DNA of 64,000 nt from Lachnospiraceae bacterium. GTDB lineage: Bacteria; Bacillota; Clostridia; Lachnospirales; Lachnospiraceae. The translations under genes were made by a program, and so were the position numbers. Positions 42,199 through 51,058 of the stretch are shown one piece after another. The stretch spans positions 62,001-126,000 of the forward strand of contig CABJAM010000012.1 of NCBI GenBank assembly GCA_902363555.1, in the 5' to 3' direction. Each line of letters begins with the position of its first letter. Position 1 is the first letter of the stretch. The notes beneath the pieces were generated by a model. That model searched no databases. It had not been told where the DNA came from and worked only from the letters and a program-made list of their open reading frames with translations.

Positions 42199-42227
42199 TT
42201 GACAATTTACGGCAACCCGTGTACTAT
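42199..42227 (+). promoter_or_regulatory. Promoter of the feo operon
   Basis: Perfect TTGACA (42199-42204), 17-base spacer, TACTAT (42222-42227); start near 42234. Confidence 0.8.
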
Positions 42228-42238
42228 GTAAATGTAAA

Positions 42239-42253
42239 CGATAGTTATTCTCA
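42239..42253 (+). promoter_or_regulatory. Fur-like box upstream of feoA
   Basis: CGATAGTTATTCTCA matches the 7-1-7 consensus TGATAATNATTATCA at 11 of 14 defined positions and lies just after the predicted start site, a normal place for iron repression. Confidence 0.6.
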
Positions 42254-42351
42254 TTAAGAACATATGGAAAATTATGCAAGTAAGCTTTCTTACAGCATAA
42301 CTAACCCATCTGGATAATTTTTTTACAATATACATAAAGGGAGCGGTATTT

Positions 42352-42594
42352 ATGACATTGGCCGATGGAAACGTGGGAGGCAGCTATTATGTCGTATCCA
42401 CAAAGCTGGATATGAACATCCAGCGCCGTCTGGAGGCGCTGGGCCTCACAGAAGGAACAAAGGTAGAATTGCTGGGGCGCAAACGCAACGGTACTTCCAT
42501 ATTCAGTGTAAGAGGCACACGGCTGGCAGTGGGACGGGAGATTGCTTCCGGAATTACGGTAGATGGAGGTAAGACGGTTGACACACTCAGATGA
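42352..42594 (+). CDS. feoA: Ferrous iron transport protein FeoA
   Basis: 80 residues, a full SH3-like FeoA: MNIQRRLEALGLTEGTKVEL, SIFSVRGTRLAVGREIASGI. A cytoplasmic partner of FeoB. GGGAGCGG precedes the ATG. Its end overlaps the start of feoB. Confidence 0.93.
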   Translation: MTLADGNVGGSYYVVSTKLDMNIQRRLEALGLTEGTKVELLGRKRNGTSIFSVRGTRLAVGREIASGITVDGGKTVDTLR

Positions 42595-44635
42595 AGCTGT
42601 AATTAATGTAGGATTTATAGGGAATCCAAACTGTGGAAAGACAACGTTATTTAACGCGTACACCGGAGCCCGGCTGAAGGTAGCCAACTGGCCCGGCGTT
42701 ACGGTGGAAAAAAAGGAAGGCGCCATGCGCTTTCACAATCATAATTATAAGCTGGTGGATCTGCCGGGCATTTACAGCCTGACCAGCTATTCTATGGAGG
42801 AAATATTATCCCGTCAGTACATATTGAGCGATGAGGTGGACGTGATCGTGGATGTGGCGGATGCGTCCAATCTGGAACGTAATCTTTATCTGACGCTTCA
42901 GCTCATTGAGCTGGGCAAGCCGGTCGTTCTGGCGCTGAACATGATGGATATTGTCAATGAGCGGGGCATGGAGATCGATACCCACCGGCTTCCGGAAATG
43001 CTGGGGATTCCCGTGGTTCCTGTGTCTGCAAGAAAAAAGACCGGCCTTGAAATCCTTATGCACGCTGTGGCTCATCACGTGGGCAAATCGGTGGAGGTGA
43101 TCGAGCATCACCATAAAAATCAGAGGCCCAGCAGGCACCGCCACGATCATCATAAGGAATTTGCCATGGTTTACAGCGATATGCTGGAGGATAAGATCGA
43201 TATGATCAAGGACCGGCTAAAGGCCGCCTATCCGGATATGGTCAATCACCGCTGGCATGCCATTAAATATCTGGAACAGGATAAGGAGATCATGGAGAAA
43301 TTCCCTATTGAGTATACAGATATTCTGGACCGGAATTATGAAAAAGAGATCATTAAGCAAAAATATGATTTTATCGAGGAGATCATTGATGAGGTTCTTG
43401 TCAATAAGGCCAGCAAGGCGGCATTTACAGATAAGATCGATCATGTTATGACGCACCCGGTTTTGGGCATGCCGATCTTTCTTGCCATTATGGCGGTTGT
43501 CTTTTTACTGACCTTTACCCTGGGAGACTGGATATCCGGAGGCTTTGAAACACTTTTGGAATATTTCTCCCGCGGCGTATCGTATCTGCTGGCCAGTGTG
43601 GGGGCGGGTCCGGTCATTGAGTCACTGCTGGTGGACGGTATCATTGCCGGTGTGGGCGGTATTTTGACCTTTTTGCCCAACATATTTATTCTGTTTCTTG
43701 CCCTGGCCTTTTTGGAGGACAGTGGCTATATGTCCAGAGTGGCTTATGTCATGGACGGGCTTATGGGAAAAATGGGGCTTTCCGGGCGGGCGTTTATTCC
43801 CATGCTTTTAGGCTTCGGCTGTACGGTTCCGGCCATTATGTCTGCCAGAACGCTGGAGGATATGCACGACCGCAAACGAACGATTTTAGTCACGCCATTC
43901 ATGTCGTGCAGTGCACGGCTGCCCATTTACGTTTTGTTCTCCAAAATGTTTTTTCCGCAGTACGCCACGCTGGTGGCCATGTCTATGTATGTCATCGGTC
44001 TTGTGGTGGCGATCGTGATTTCACTGATCGTCGGAAAGGTGGACAAGGCGGCCGGGAAAAATTGCCTGCTGATGGAGCTGCCGGAATATAAAACGCCCAA
44101 TGCCCATACTATAGCTATTTATGTATGGGAAAAGGTAAAGGATTATCTAGTAAAGGCCGGAACAACGATTTTCGTGGCTTCCATTATATTATGGGTCATC
44201 TTAAATTTCGGGCCTCACGGTATGGTCACAGATATGTCGGAAAGCTTTGCAGCCTCCATCGGTCATGTCATTTCGCCAATATTAGCGCCGGCCGGCCTTG
44301 GGTACTGGCAGATCGCGGTGGCGCTGATCTCCGGTATTGCGGCTAAAGAGGTGGTCGTCTCCAGTTGCAGTGTATTGTTTGGCATTGCCAATATCAATTC
44401 CGCAGCCGGTATGAGCGCCATGTCGGCTGCCCTTGGCGGTATGGGCTTTGGGGCTCTGAATGCATTTTCCATGATGGTCTTTTGTCTGCTGTACATCCCA
44501 TGCGCGGCGACACTGGCTACGATTAAGAAGGAGACAAATTCCTGGAAATGGCTGGGCATCGCCGTAGCCTTCCAGTTGATCGTGGCTTGGGGGCTGTCCA
44601 CATTGATCTATCAGATAGGAGGGCTGTTTTTATGA
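42578..44635 (+). CDS. feoB: Ferrous iron transporter FeoB
   Basis: 685 residues. The N-terminal G domain has GNPNCGKTTLFNAYTG, VTVEKKEG, LVDLPGIYSL and NMMD; a His-rich linker (HHHKNQRPSRHRHDHH, about 170-187) follows. The membrane domain has two gate regions, with CTVPAIMSARTLED and SCSARLPIYVLF. Imports ferrous iron. A TTG start at 42578 is preferred: GGAGG ends at 42569, eight bases upstream, while the in-frame ATG at 42563 overlaps that signal. It overlaps feoA by 17 bases. Confidence 0.95.
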   Translation: MTHSDEAVINVGFIGNPNCGKTTLFNAYTGARLKVANWPGVTVEKKEGAMRFHNHNYKLVDLPGIYSLTSYSMEEILSRQYILSDEVDVIVDVADASNLERNLYLTLQLIELGKPVVLALNMMDIVNERGMEIDTHRLPEMLGIPVVPVSARKKTGLEILMHAVAHHVGKSVEVIEHHHKNQRPSRHRHDHHKEFAMVYSDMLEDKIDMIKDRLKAAYPDMVNHRWHAIKYLEQDKEIMEKFPIEYTDILDRNYEKEIIKQKYDFIEEIIDEVLVNKASKAAFTDKIDHVMTHPVLGMPIFLAIMAVVFLLTFTLGDWISGGFETLLEYFSRGVSYLLASVGAGPVIESLLVDGIIAGVGGILTFLPNIFILFLALAFLEDSGYMSRVAYVMDGLMGKMGLSGRAFIPMLLGFGCTVPAIMSARTLEDMHDRKRTILVTPFMSCSARLPIYVLFSKMFFPQYATLVAMSMYVIGLVVAIVISLIVGKVDKAAGKNCLLMELPEYKTPNAHTIAIYVWEKVKDYLVKAGTTIFVASIILWVILNFGPHGMVTDMSESFAASIGHVISPILAPAGLGYWQIAVALISGIAAKEVVVSSCSVLFGIANINSAAGMSAMSAALGGMGFGALNAFSMMVFCLLYIPCAATLATIKKETNSWKWLGIAVAFQLIVAWGLSTLIYQIGGLFL

Positions 44636-44781
44636 TCGCAGGTATCATCATCGTCGTATTACTGGTCCTGTACTGTGCCTGGGTGATCCGCCGGAAGGTG
44701 CGGCAGGTGAAAAACGGGCAGTACTGCTCCTGCGGATGCGCAGGCTGCACAAAGAATTGCGGAACTAATTCTAAAAAATAA
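44632..44781 (+). CDS. FeoB-associated Cys-rich membrane protein
   Basis: 49 residues: a membrane helix (MIAGIIIVVLLVLYCAWVI), a basic turn, then YCSCGCAGCTKNC with five closely spaced cysteines. This is the small protein often encoded after feoB in Clostridia, perhaps handling iron on the inner face. ATGA overlap with the feoB stop and an AGGAGG site inside feoB show coupling. Confidence 0.92.
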   Translation: MIAGIIIVVLLVLYCAWVIRRKVRQVKNGQYCSCGCAGCTKNCGTNSKK

Positions 44782-44820
44782 ATGACATTTTAAAAATCGG
44801 ATAGTAATTTTGCAAATAAG

Positions 44821-44860
44821 ATGGTATAATGACCACAGAGTGGGCATTATACCATTTTTT
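44821..44860 (+). terminator. Terminator of feo operon with nested -10 box
   Basis: Perfect 11-bp stem ATGGTATAATG (44821-44831) / CATTATACCAT (44845-44855), then six T residues. The left arm contains an extended -10, TGGTATAAT (44822-44830), which may be the promoter of xpaC. Confidence 0.85.
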
Positions 44861-44893
44861 GATTTGATTCGTGAATGTGAAGGAGCAGTTACT

Positions 44894-46327
44894 ATGGATT
44901 ATAATGATTTTGAGAATTTCGGACAGCAGATCAACAACAAGGTCCGTGATGCCATAGATGCCTTTGATTTTGATAAGCTAAATCAGGATATACGCAATAC
45001 TGCGGATGATGTTATTTCCGGTGTGAAACGTACGTTTAAAGGGGATTATGGCAGAGATGGATGGAAGGTCAACGACCATGGGGATGGCACGTACCGTCAG
45101 CGGGGGCGGCAGAACCAGAGCGCTTACGGCCAGGGGCGGCGTGCTTATGATCAGAACCGGCGTACATATGGCCAGGGGCCGGAGGGCCCGGATTCTTATG
45201 GACCGGAAGGGCCGGACATGGCCGGAGGACGGGAGCAGCCCAATTACTGGAATCCTTTTGATCTGCAAAAAAACAGGACCCGGGGCCGGGAGAGAACGCG
45301 GACGCAAAGCTTTTATGAGCCAAGGCATGTGAAGCCGACCACAGCGATCCGTCCGGTTATGGAGGATTATGGCTTTCCGGTAGTCCGTTCGCCCAAAGGC
45401 GAGCTGTCAGGACTTTTGCTGACCACCTTTGGTTCGATCGGATTTTCCTTGTTTTCACTGTTTTATATGTGCCTTGGTGCATTTTCCATAATGGAACCGG
45501 GCTCGTGGCTTTACTCCGCGGCGGTTGCATTTGGACTAATGCCTTTTGAAATCGGCTTTCTGGCCATGATCGTCACGGGAACCTCGCTGCGCAACCGTGT
45601 AAAACGGTTCCGAAAGTATATTAAATCTATGAAGGGCAAGTCCTTTGCAGCATTTAAGGATTTTGCAGCGCTTGTGGGAAAGAGCAAGAAGTTTGTGGCC
45701 AGAGATGTGCAAAAGATGATCGAGCTTGGATATTTTCCGGAAGGTCATATTGACAGTCAGCAGACATGTCTTATGGTTACCAATGATATTTATTCTCAGT
45801 ATCAGAAGGCTATGGAGAGTATGCAGGCCAGAGAGGTGGAGGATATGACCCGCGAGAGCGCTCCACAAGCCTCGGACAGTGATAAGGAAGCCGTGGATCA
45901 ACTGGACGAATTAAGACGCCAGTATATGGATAAGATCCGCAGAGCCAACGACGACATACCAGATACGGAGATCAGCAACAAGCTGTACCGTATGGAGCTG
46001 ATCATCGGGAAAATATTTGATGAGGTGAAGCGCCACCCGGAAAAATCCGGACGGCTTTCACAGTTCCAGAACTATTATATGCCCATGACCATCAAGCTGG
46101 TGGAGACTTACAGAGATATTGACAAGCAGCCCATACAGGGTGAGAATATAAAAAAGGTTAAACAGGATATCGAGGGAACTCTGGATACGATCAATGAAGC
46201 TTATGAAAAGCTGTATGACAGTATGTACAGGGAAACCGTCATGGATGTTTCCAGCGATATCAGCGTGCTCCAGACGCTGCTTGCTCAGGAAGGCCTTACG
46301 AAAGGCGACTTTGATAAGAAGAAATAA
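44894..46327 (+). CDS. xpaC: XpaC family protein (5-bromo-4-chloroindolyl phosphate hydrolysis)
   Basis: 477 residues. The first 160 residues are hydrophilic and repetitive (Gln/Arg/Gly/Tyr/Pro rich, for example GPDSYGPEGPDMAG). Two membrane helices follow (about 173-200 and 208-232). The cytoplasmic domain ends in the family block DISVLQTLLAQEGLTKGDF. XpaC and TelA pairs are common in Firmicutes and linked to envelope stress or toxic anion resistance; the mechanism is not settled. The ATG at 44894 follows AAGGAG. Confidence 0.85.
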   Translation: MDYNDFENFGQQINNKVRDAIDAFDFDKLNQDIRNTADDVISGVKRTFKGDYGRDGWKVNDHGDGTYRQRGRQNQSAYGQGRRAYDQNRRTYGQGPEGPDSYGPEGPDMAGGREQPNYWNPFDLQKNRTRGRERTRTQSFYEPRHVKPTTAIRPVMEDYGFPVVRSPKGELSGLLLTTFGSIGFSLFSLFYMCLGAFSIMEPGSWLYSAAVAFGLMPFEIGFLAMIVTGTSLRNRVKRFRKYIKSMKGKSFAAFKDFAALVGKSKKFVARDVQKMIELGYFPEGHIDSQQTCLMVTNDIYSQYQKAMESMQAREVEDMTRESAPQASDSDKEAVDQLDELRRQYMDKIRRANDDIPDTEISNKLYRMELIIGKIFDEVKRHPEKSGRLSQFQNYYMPMTIKLVETYRDIDKQPIQGENIKKVKQDIEGTLDTINEAYEKLYDSMYRETVMDVSSDISVLQTLLAQEGLTKGDFDKKK

Positions 46328-46382
46328 CGTGACAGCCGGATTGTTCCAGGCTGCTGCGAAATAACAGGAGAGTAGAGAAATT

Positions 46383-47540
46383 ATGAGTGATTTGAATGAG
46401 ATGTTAAAGGAAGCCCCTACACTTACCTTTGAGCCCTTTCAGGAAAAGGCGGAGCCGGTCGTATCCGCAGGCGCTTCCATGGAGCAGCCGGTCATCGAGC
46501 CGGAAGCTTATCCATTGTCGGATGAGGAAAAAGAAATGGTCAATCAGTTCGCCCAGCAGATCGATCTGCACAACAGCCAGATGATCATGCAGTATGGCGC
46601 GGGCGCACAGAAGAAGATTGCCGATTTTTCAGAGACAGCCCTGGAAAATGTTAAAACAAAGGATCTGGGGGAAACCGGTAAGCTGCTCACAGATGTGGTC
46701 AGCGAGTTAAAGGACTTTGATTCCGCGGAAGAAGAAAAAGGATTTCTTGGATTCTTTAAAAAGATGCCCTCCAAGCTGGATAACATGAAAGCCCGCTATT
46801 CCAAGGCCGAAGGAAATGTGGAGCGGATCTGTAAGGTGCTGAATGACCATCAGGTACAGCTTTTAAAGGACTCGGCCATGCTGGATCAGATGTACGAGCT
46901 GAATAAAAACTATTTTAAAGAGCTTACGATGTATATTGCTGCCGGTAAGCAAAAAATCCAGGATGTAAAGACAAAGGAGTTGCCGGCTCTGATGCAGAAA
47001 GCCCAGGCGACAGGGCTTCCTGAGGATGTGAATGCGGTCAATGACCTTTCTTCTCTGTGCGACCGTTTTGAGAAGAAGATCCACGATCTGGAGCTGACCC
47101 GGATGGTTGCGATGCAGATGGCCCCGCAGATCCGCATGATCCAGAATAATGATATTCTCATGTCCGAAAAGATCCAGTCCATGATCGTCAACACGGTACC
47201 TCTGTGGAAGAGCCAGATGGTGCTGGCTCTGGGCGTGGCTCACTCCAAGCAGGCCGCACAGGCTCAAAAGGCTGTGACAGATATGACCAATGAACTGCTG
47301 CGCAAAAATGCGGAGACATTAAAGCTGGCTTCCGTGGAGACTGCTCAGGCGCTGGAGCGGGGCGTTGTGGATATCGAAACGCTCACAGCGACCAATGAAA
47401 TGCTCATTTCCACGATCGATGAGGTGGAGAAGATCCATCAGGACGGACGCATCAAGCGCGCCCAGGCCGAAGAACAGCTTCAAAAGATGGAATATGACCT
47501 GCGCAACAAGCTTTTGGAAATCAACGTTGGGCGCAGATAA
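46383..47540 (+). CDS. telA: Toxic anion resistance protein TelA family
   Basis: 385 residues, mostly helical with likely coiled coils. Blocks such as FLGFFKKMPSKLDNMKARYS, QQIDLHNSQMIMQYGAGAQK and VNTVPLWKSQMVLALG are typical of TelA, named for tellurite resistance but widespread in species never exposed to it. Follows xpaC by 55 bases and ends at a strong terminator. Confidence 0.9.
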   Translation: MSDLNEMLKEAPTLTFEPFQEKAEPVVSAGASMEQPVIEPEAYPLSDEEKEMVNQFAQQIDLHNSQMIMQYGAGAQKKIADFSETALENVKTKDLGETGKLLTDVVSELKDFDSAEEEKGFLGFFKKMPSKLDNMKARYSKAEGNVERICKVLNDHQVQLLKDSAMLDQMYELNKNYFKELTMYIAAGKQKIQDVKTKELPALMQKAQATGLPEDVNAVNDLSSLCDRFEKKIHDLELTRMVAMQMAPQIRMIQNNDILMSEKIQSMIVNTVPLWKSQMVLALGVAHSKQAAQAQKAVTDMTNELLRKNAETLKLASVETAQALERGVVDIETLTATNEMLISTIDEVEKIHQDGRIKRAQAEEQLQKMEYDLRNKLLEINVGRR

Positions 47541-47546
47541 AAAATG

Positions 47547-47580
47547 GCCGCAGAATATACGATTCTGCGGCTAAATTTTT
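47547..47580 (+). terminator. Terminator of xpaC-telA
   Basis: Perfect 10-bp stem GCCGCAGAAT (47547-47556) / ATTCTGCGGC (47562-47571), loop ATACG, then TAAATTTTT. Confidence 0.9.
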
Positions 47581-47594
47581 AAGGAGAACATGCT

Positions 47595-49622
47595 ATGGAA
47601 AAATACTGGACAAGGACTGCCTGCCCATATGATTGCCCGGATGCCTGCGGCCTTCTGGTGGAAACTGACGGCAAACAGATTTATCAGGTCAAAGGAGATA
47701 AGACCCATCCGGTGACCGACGGCTTTACGTGCGAAAAGATGCGCGGCTATGGCCGGACCATTCACAGTAAAGACCGGATTTTATATCCAATGAAGCGCAC
47801 CGGGGCAAAAGGCTCCGGAAGCTTTGGGCGGATATCCTGGGAAGAAGCCGTGGAAATTATTTCCTCAACGTGGAAAACGCTCATAAAAGCTTATGGGGCA
47901 CCGAGTATCCTGCCTTACTCCTATGCCGGTGTGGAGCATTTGATCCAAAATAAATGCGGCGAGGCCTTTTTTAACCGTCTGGGTGCGTCAGAGCTTGACA
48001 GGACGATCTGTTCCAAAGCGAAAACCGCAGGGTTTACTCAGATGTATGGCAGTACACCGGGGATTTTTGTCAATGATATCGTACACAGCGACTTTATTAT
48101 TGTATGGGGAAGCAATCTGAAGGCCACCTGGATTCATGCGTTAAGAAAGGTCATGGAGGCAAAGAAAAACGGCAGCCGTGTCGTACTTATAGAAACATAC
48201 CGATGGTCCGGTTCCGGTCTGGCTGATTCTGTGATCCTCACAAAGCCTGGCAGCGACAGCGCGCTGGCTCTTGCCATGGCCCATGTACTTAACGACAAAA
48301 ATCTGCTGGATAAAGATTTTTTAAATAAATATGTCCTGGGTGGCGACACATATATTCAAAGTCTTGATAAATATACGCCCTCATGGGCGGAGAATGTGAC
48401 AGGGGTAAAGGCCGATGTTATCATTGATCTGGCCATAAATTATGGACGGGCAAAGTCGCCGCTGATCATTTTCGGCTCGGGAATGTCCAGACATACAAAC
48501 GGCGCCATGACGACCCGGACGATCGCGGCCCTTCCGGCGCTGGTGGGCGCGCAAAAAAATAAGGGCGGCGGCTATCTGGCTCACATCAATTCCTCGGCGG
48601 CCTTTGATAAATCCATGGTCTGCCGGCCGGATCTGCAAAAAAGTAAGACGCCCCGGATAAACATGAATCAGTTAGCGGATGCTCTGTGGGGCAAGGCTTC
48701 GCCCATAAAGAGCCTGTATGTCTATAACAGTAATCCGCTGGATATTGCCCCGGATCAAAAACGGCTGCTTGAAGGCTTTGAGCGGGAGGATTTATTTACA
48801 GTTGTCCATGAGCGGTTTATGACCGATACGGCCCGCTATGCGGACATATTGCTGCCGGCGGACACCTCGGTGGAGCATGGGGATATTGTGACACCCTATG
48901 GATCTCTCTGCGTTCAGATGACCCGGCCGGTCATCACGCCCCCGGGCGAATGCCGGAGCAATTGGGATACGTTTTGCCTTCTGGCGCACGCCATGGGCTT
49001 TGATGAAGAATTATGGAATCTGACCAATGAACAATTGAAGCAGCGCCTTGCAGATATGCCAGATCCATGGCGGGCGCGTTGGAGTGATGAAGAAAAGGAC
49101 GCTTTTTTGGCTGGCCGGGCAGTCGTATTGCCTTTGCCGGACCCGCTGGATTTTCAGACGCCCAGCGGGAAAATAGAGCTTTATGATTCCCAGCTTGAGC
49201 ATCCGCTGCCGTGTTTTGTTCCAAATACCAGCCTGGAAAAATGCCGCAGCGGCCAGGCAGAAGGGTGGCTGGCTCTTGTCATTGCACCTGCGTCTCAAAC
49301 ATTAAATTCCACCTTTACGGACCGGGAGGATTTGATTTTACGCCGCGGCCCTATGACACTTAAAATGCATCCGGCGGATGCTGTCAAACGAGATATCGCC
49401 GATGGCGACCTGATCGATGTTTCAAATGAACTGGCATGCGTAAAATTTCAGGCTTCCGTGACCGATGCGGTGCCGTCCGGCACCGTGGTGGCTGAGGGCG
49501 TATACCGGATGGATCAGTCCTATAACGGTCTGACGGTCAATGCCCTGCTGTCACAGACACTCACCGATGCCGGCGCTGCATCCACACTGTGCGATAACTC
49601 AGTGATTGTAAAAAAAGCGTAA
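47595..49622 (+). CDS. Molybdopterin oxidoreductase, YoaE-like
   Basis: 675 residues, DMSO-reductase superfamily. The N-terminal CPYDCPDAC plus a later FTCEKM gives four cysteines for a 4Fe-4S cluster. IVWGSNLKATW and YVYNSNPLDIAP are cofactor-binding blocks. LDRTICSKAKTAG is in the region that supplies the metal ligand, so Cys may bind Mo. No Tat signal, so cytoplasmic. No partner subunit is beside it; the substrate is unknown. AAGGAG precedes the ATG. It is a likely user of the cofactor made by the cluster at 3-8 kb. Its stop abuts that of convergent mutY. Confidence 0.88.
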   Translation: MEKYWTRTACPYDCPDACGLLVETDGKQIYQVKGDKTHPVTDGFTCEKMRGYGRTIHSKDRILYPMKRTGAKGSGSFGRISWEEAVEIISSTWKTLIKAYGAPSILPYSYAGVEHLIQNKCGEAFFNRLGASELDRTICSKAKTAGFTQMYGSTPGIFVNDIVHSDFIIVWGSNLKATWIHALRKVMEAKKNGSRVVLIETYRWSGSGLADSVILTKPGSDSALALAMAHVLNDKNLLDKDFLNKYVLGGDTYIQSLDKYTPSWAENVTGVKADVIIDLAINYGRAKSPLIIFGSGMSRHTNGAMTTRTIAALPALVGAQKNKGGGYLAHINSSAAFDKSMVCRPDLQKSKTPRINMNQLADALWGKASPIKSLYVYNSNPLDIAPDQKRLLEGFEREDLFTVVHERFMTDTARYADILLPADTSVEHGDIVTPYGSLCVQMTRPVITPPGECRSNWDTFCLLAHAMGFDEELWNLTNEQLKQRLADMPDPWRARWSDEEKDAFLAGRAVVLPLPDPLDFQTPSGKIELYDSQLEHPLPCFVPNTSLEKCRSGQAEGWLALVIAPASQTLNSTFTDREDLILRRGPMTLKMHPADAVKRDIADGDLIDVSNELACVKFQASVTDAVPSGTVVAEGVYRMDQSYNGLTVNALLSQTLTDAGAASTLCDNSVIVKKA

Positions 49623-50708
49623 CTATTTCTGATTGAGCAGAATTTTCTTATGCGCCGTTGGGATGGGCAGCGCCATAAGCTCATCCCATGTATACATAAA
49701 GCTGTTTAGCGTTTCGTCCTGGGGCGTCTGGATTTCTCCGGTGTAAACGCTCATATGCCATACCCGGTGAGTGAATACATGACGAAATTCTTTTTCGTAT
49801 TCCAGCAGCCGAACCTGGGTATGGAACTGATCGTAAAACTGTTCTTCAAAGCTTAAAGGGGATTCGACCTCATACTGGACAAGTCCGTACAGGTCGGAGA
49901 GCAGCTCATCCTTTTTGTTCCGGATCATAAAGTATTTATCCTTGTGGCGGAGAATGGCTGTGATATAATAAATATCCGTTTTATTCTTGTTCTTAATATT
50001 TACCGGCAGAAGATTGACCGTGCCCTCACTTTTTGCCATACACCAGGCGGCGACCGGACATTGTTCGCACTGCGGTTTTTTAGGCGTGCATACCGTGGCT
50101 CCCAGATCCATCATCCCCTGATTAAAATCCGATGGGGAGGTGTGGGCGATAAGGGCATCCATCACTTCCTGGTAAAGCTTTTTGGTGCTGTCCCTGGCAA
50201 TATTATCCTGGCGGTTAAATACCCGGGAAATAATGCGCAGTGTATTGCCGTCGATGACGCCCCTTGGGAGTCCGAAGGCGATACTGGCAATGGCGCTGGC
50301 GGTATAACTGCCGATCCCTTTTAATTTAATGATCTCTTCATAAGTATCCGGAAAATGGCCATTCCATGAATTTTTCAAAATCACTGCGGCCTCTTTTAAA
50401 TTGGAGGCGCGGCGGTAATATCCAAGCCCTTCCCACAGCTTAAATACATCGTCCATAGGCGCGTCGGCCAGCGCCTCCACCGTGGGGAACCTCTGGATAA
50501 ACCGCAGATAATACGGCTTTACGGTGTCCACCTGCGTCTGCTGGAGCATGATTTCACTGATCCATATATAATAAGGATTTTGTGTTCGGCGCCACGGCAG
50601 ATCCCGGCCATTGGCACGATACCATCCGGTCATCGCACCGGCAAAGCCCGCAGCGTCAAAATCCGGTGATATAAAATTTTCCTGTTCTGCTGTTTTTAAC
50701 TTGTCCAT
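49623..50708 (-). CDS. mutY: A/G-specific adenine glycosylase MutY
   Basis: 361 residues. Removes adenine opposite 8-oxoguanine. Catalytic Glu in EIMLQQTQVDTV, helix-hairpin-helix LKGIGSYTASAIASIAFG, catalytic Asp in GVIDGNTLRIISR, and the cluster loop CTPKKPQCEQCPVAAWC (C-x6-C-x2-C-x5-C). A NUDIX-like C-terminal domain follows. The ATG at 50708 follows GGAG. Convergent with the oxidoreductase gene, no space for a terminator between. Confidence 0.95.
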   Translation of the reverse strand: MDKLKTAEQENFISPDFDAAGFAGAMTGWYRANGRDLPWRRTQNPYYIWISEIMLQQTQVDTVKPYYLRFIQRFPTVEALADAPMDDVFKLWEGLGYYRRASNLKEAAVILKNSWNGHFPDTYEEIIKLKGIGSYTASAIASIAFGLPRGVIDGNTLRIISRVFNRQDNIARDSTKKLYQEVMDALIAHTSPSDFNQGMMDLGATVCTPKKPQCEQCPVAAWCMAKSEGTVNLLPVNIKNKNKTDIYYITAILRHKDKYFMIRNKKDELLSDLYGLVQYEVESPLSFEEQFYDQFHTQVRLLEYEKEFRHVFTHRVWHMSVYTGEIQTPQDETLNSFMYTWDELMALPIPTAHKKILLNQK

Positions 50709-50870
50709 AAAAACTCCAATCTTTATAAATAATAAAGTGCTTTTTTGTGTGCTTCCTCTCTGCACGATTCCTCTTAAACAACAACTCCTATTATACAGGA
50801 AAATAAAAAAATTTAAATAAATTTTGCAAAATTAGAAGGATTTTCAAAATCCGCGTCGTATATATATAAT

Positions 50871-50988
50871 ATAAGCCTTCTGCGCGGCGCGCCAGCCCAT
50901 TGTATTGCATAAGCCCTCTGCACGGTATGCAGCCCTTTGCGCGGCGCGCCGGCTTATTGTACGGCATAAGCCAGCCTTCTGCGCGGCC
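50871..50988. repeat. GC-rich local repeat cluster upstream of dgt
   Basis: Blocks starting ATAAGCC at 50871, 50909 and 50966 share TCTGCGCGG, and the block GCGCGGCGCGCC recurs at 50882 and 50940, each followed by a G/C-TT/CATTGTA run. On the minus strand the repeat reads as similar short peptides (ARRAEG, ARRAKG), but no start signal supports a gene. The rest of the 50709-51058 gap is AT-rich and seems to hold only promoters. Confidence 0.7.
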
Positions 50989-51058
50989 AAAATATATGCG
51001 ATTTACGTGACATAAGCTTTTGCAACCACTTAAACACCCTTTAAGGGAGGTGTATTTT

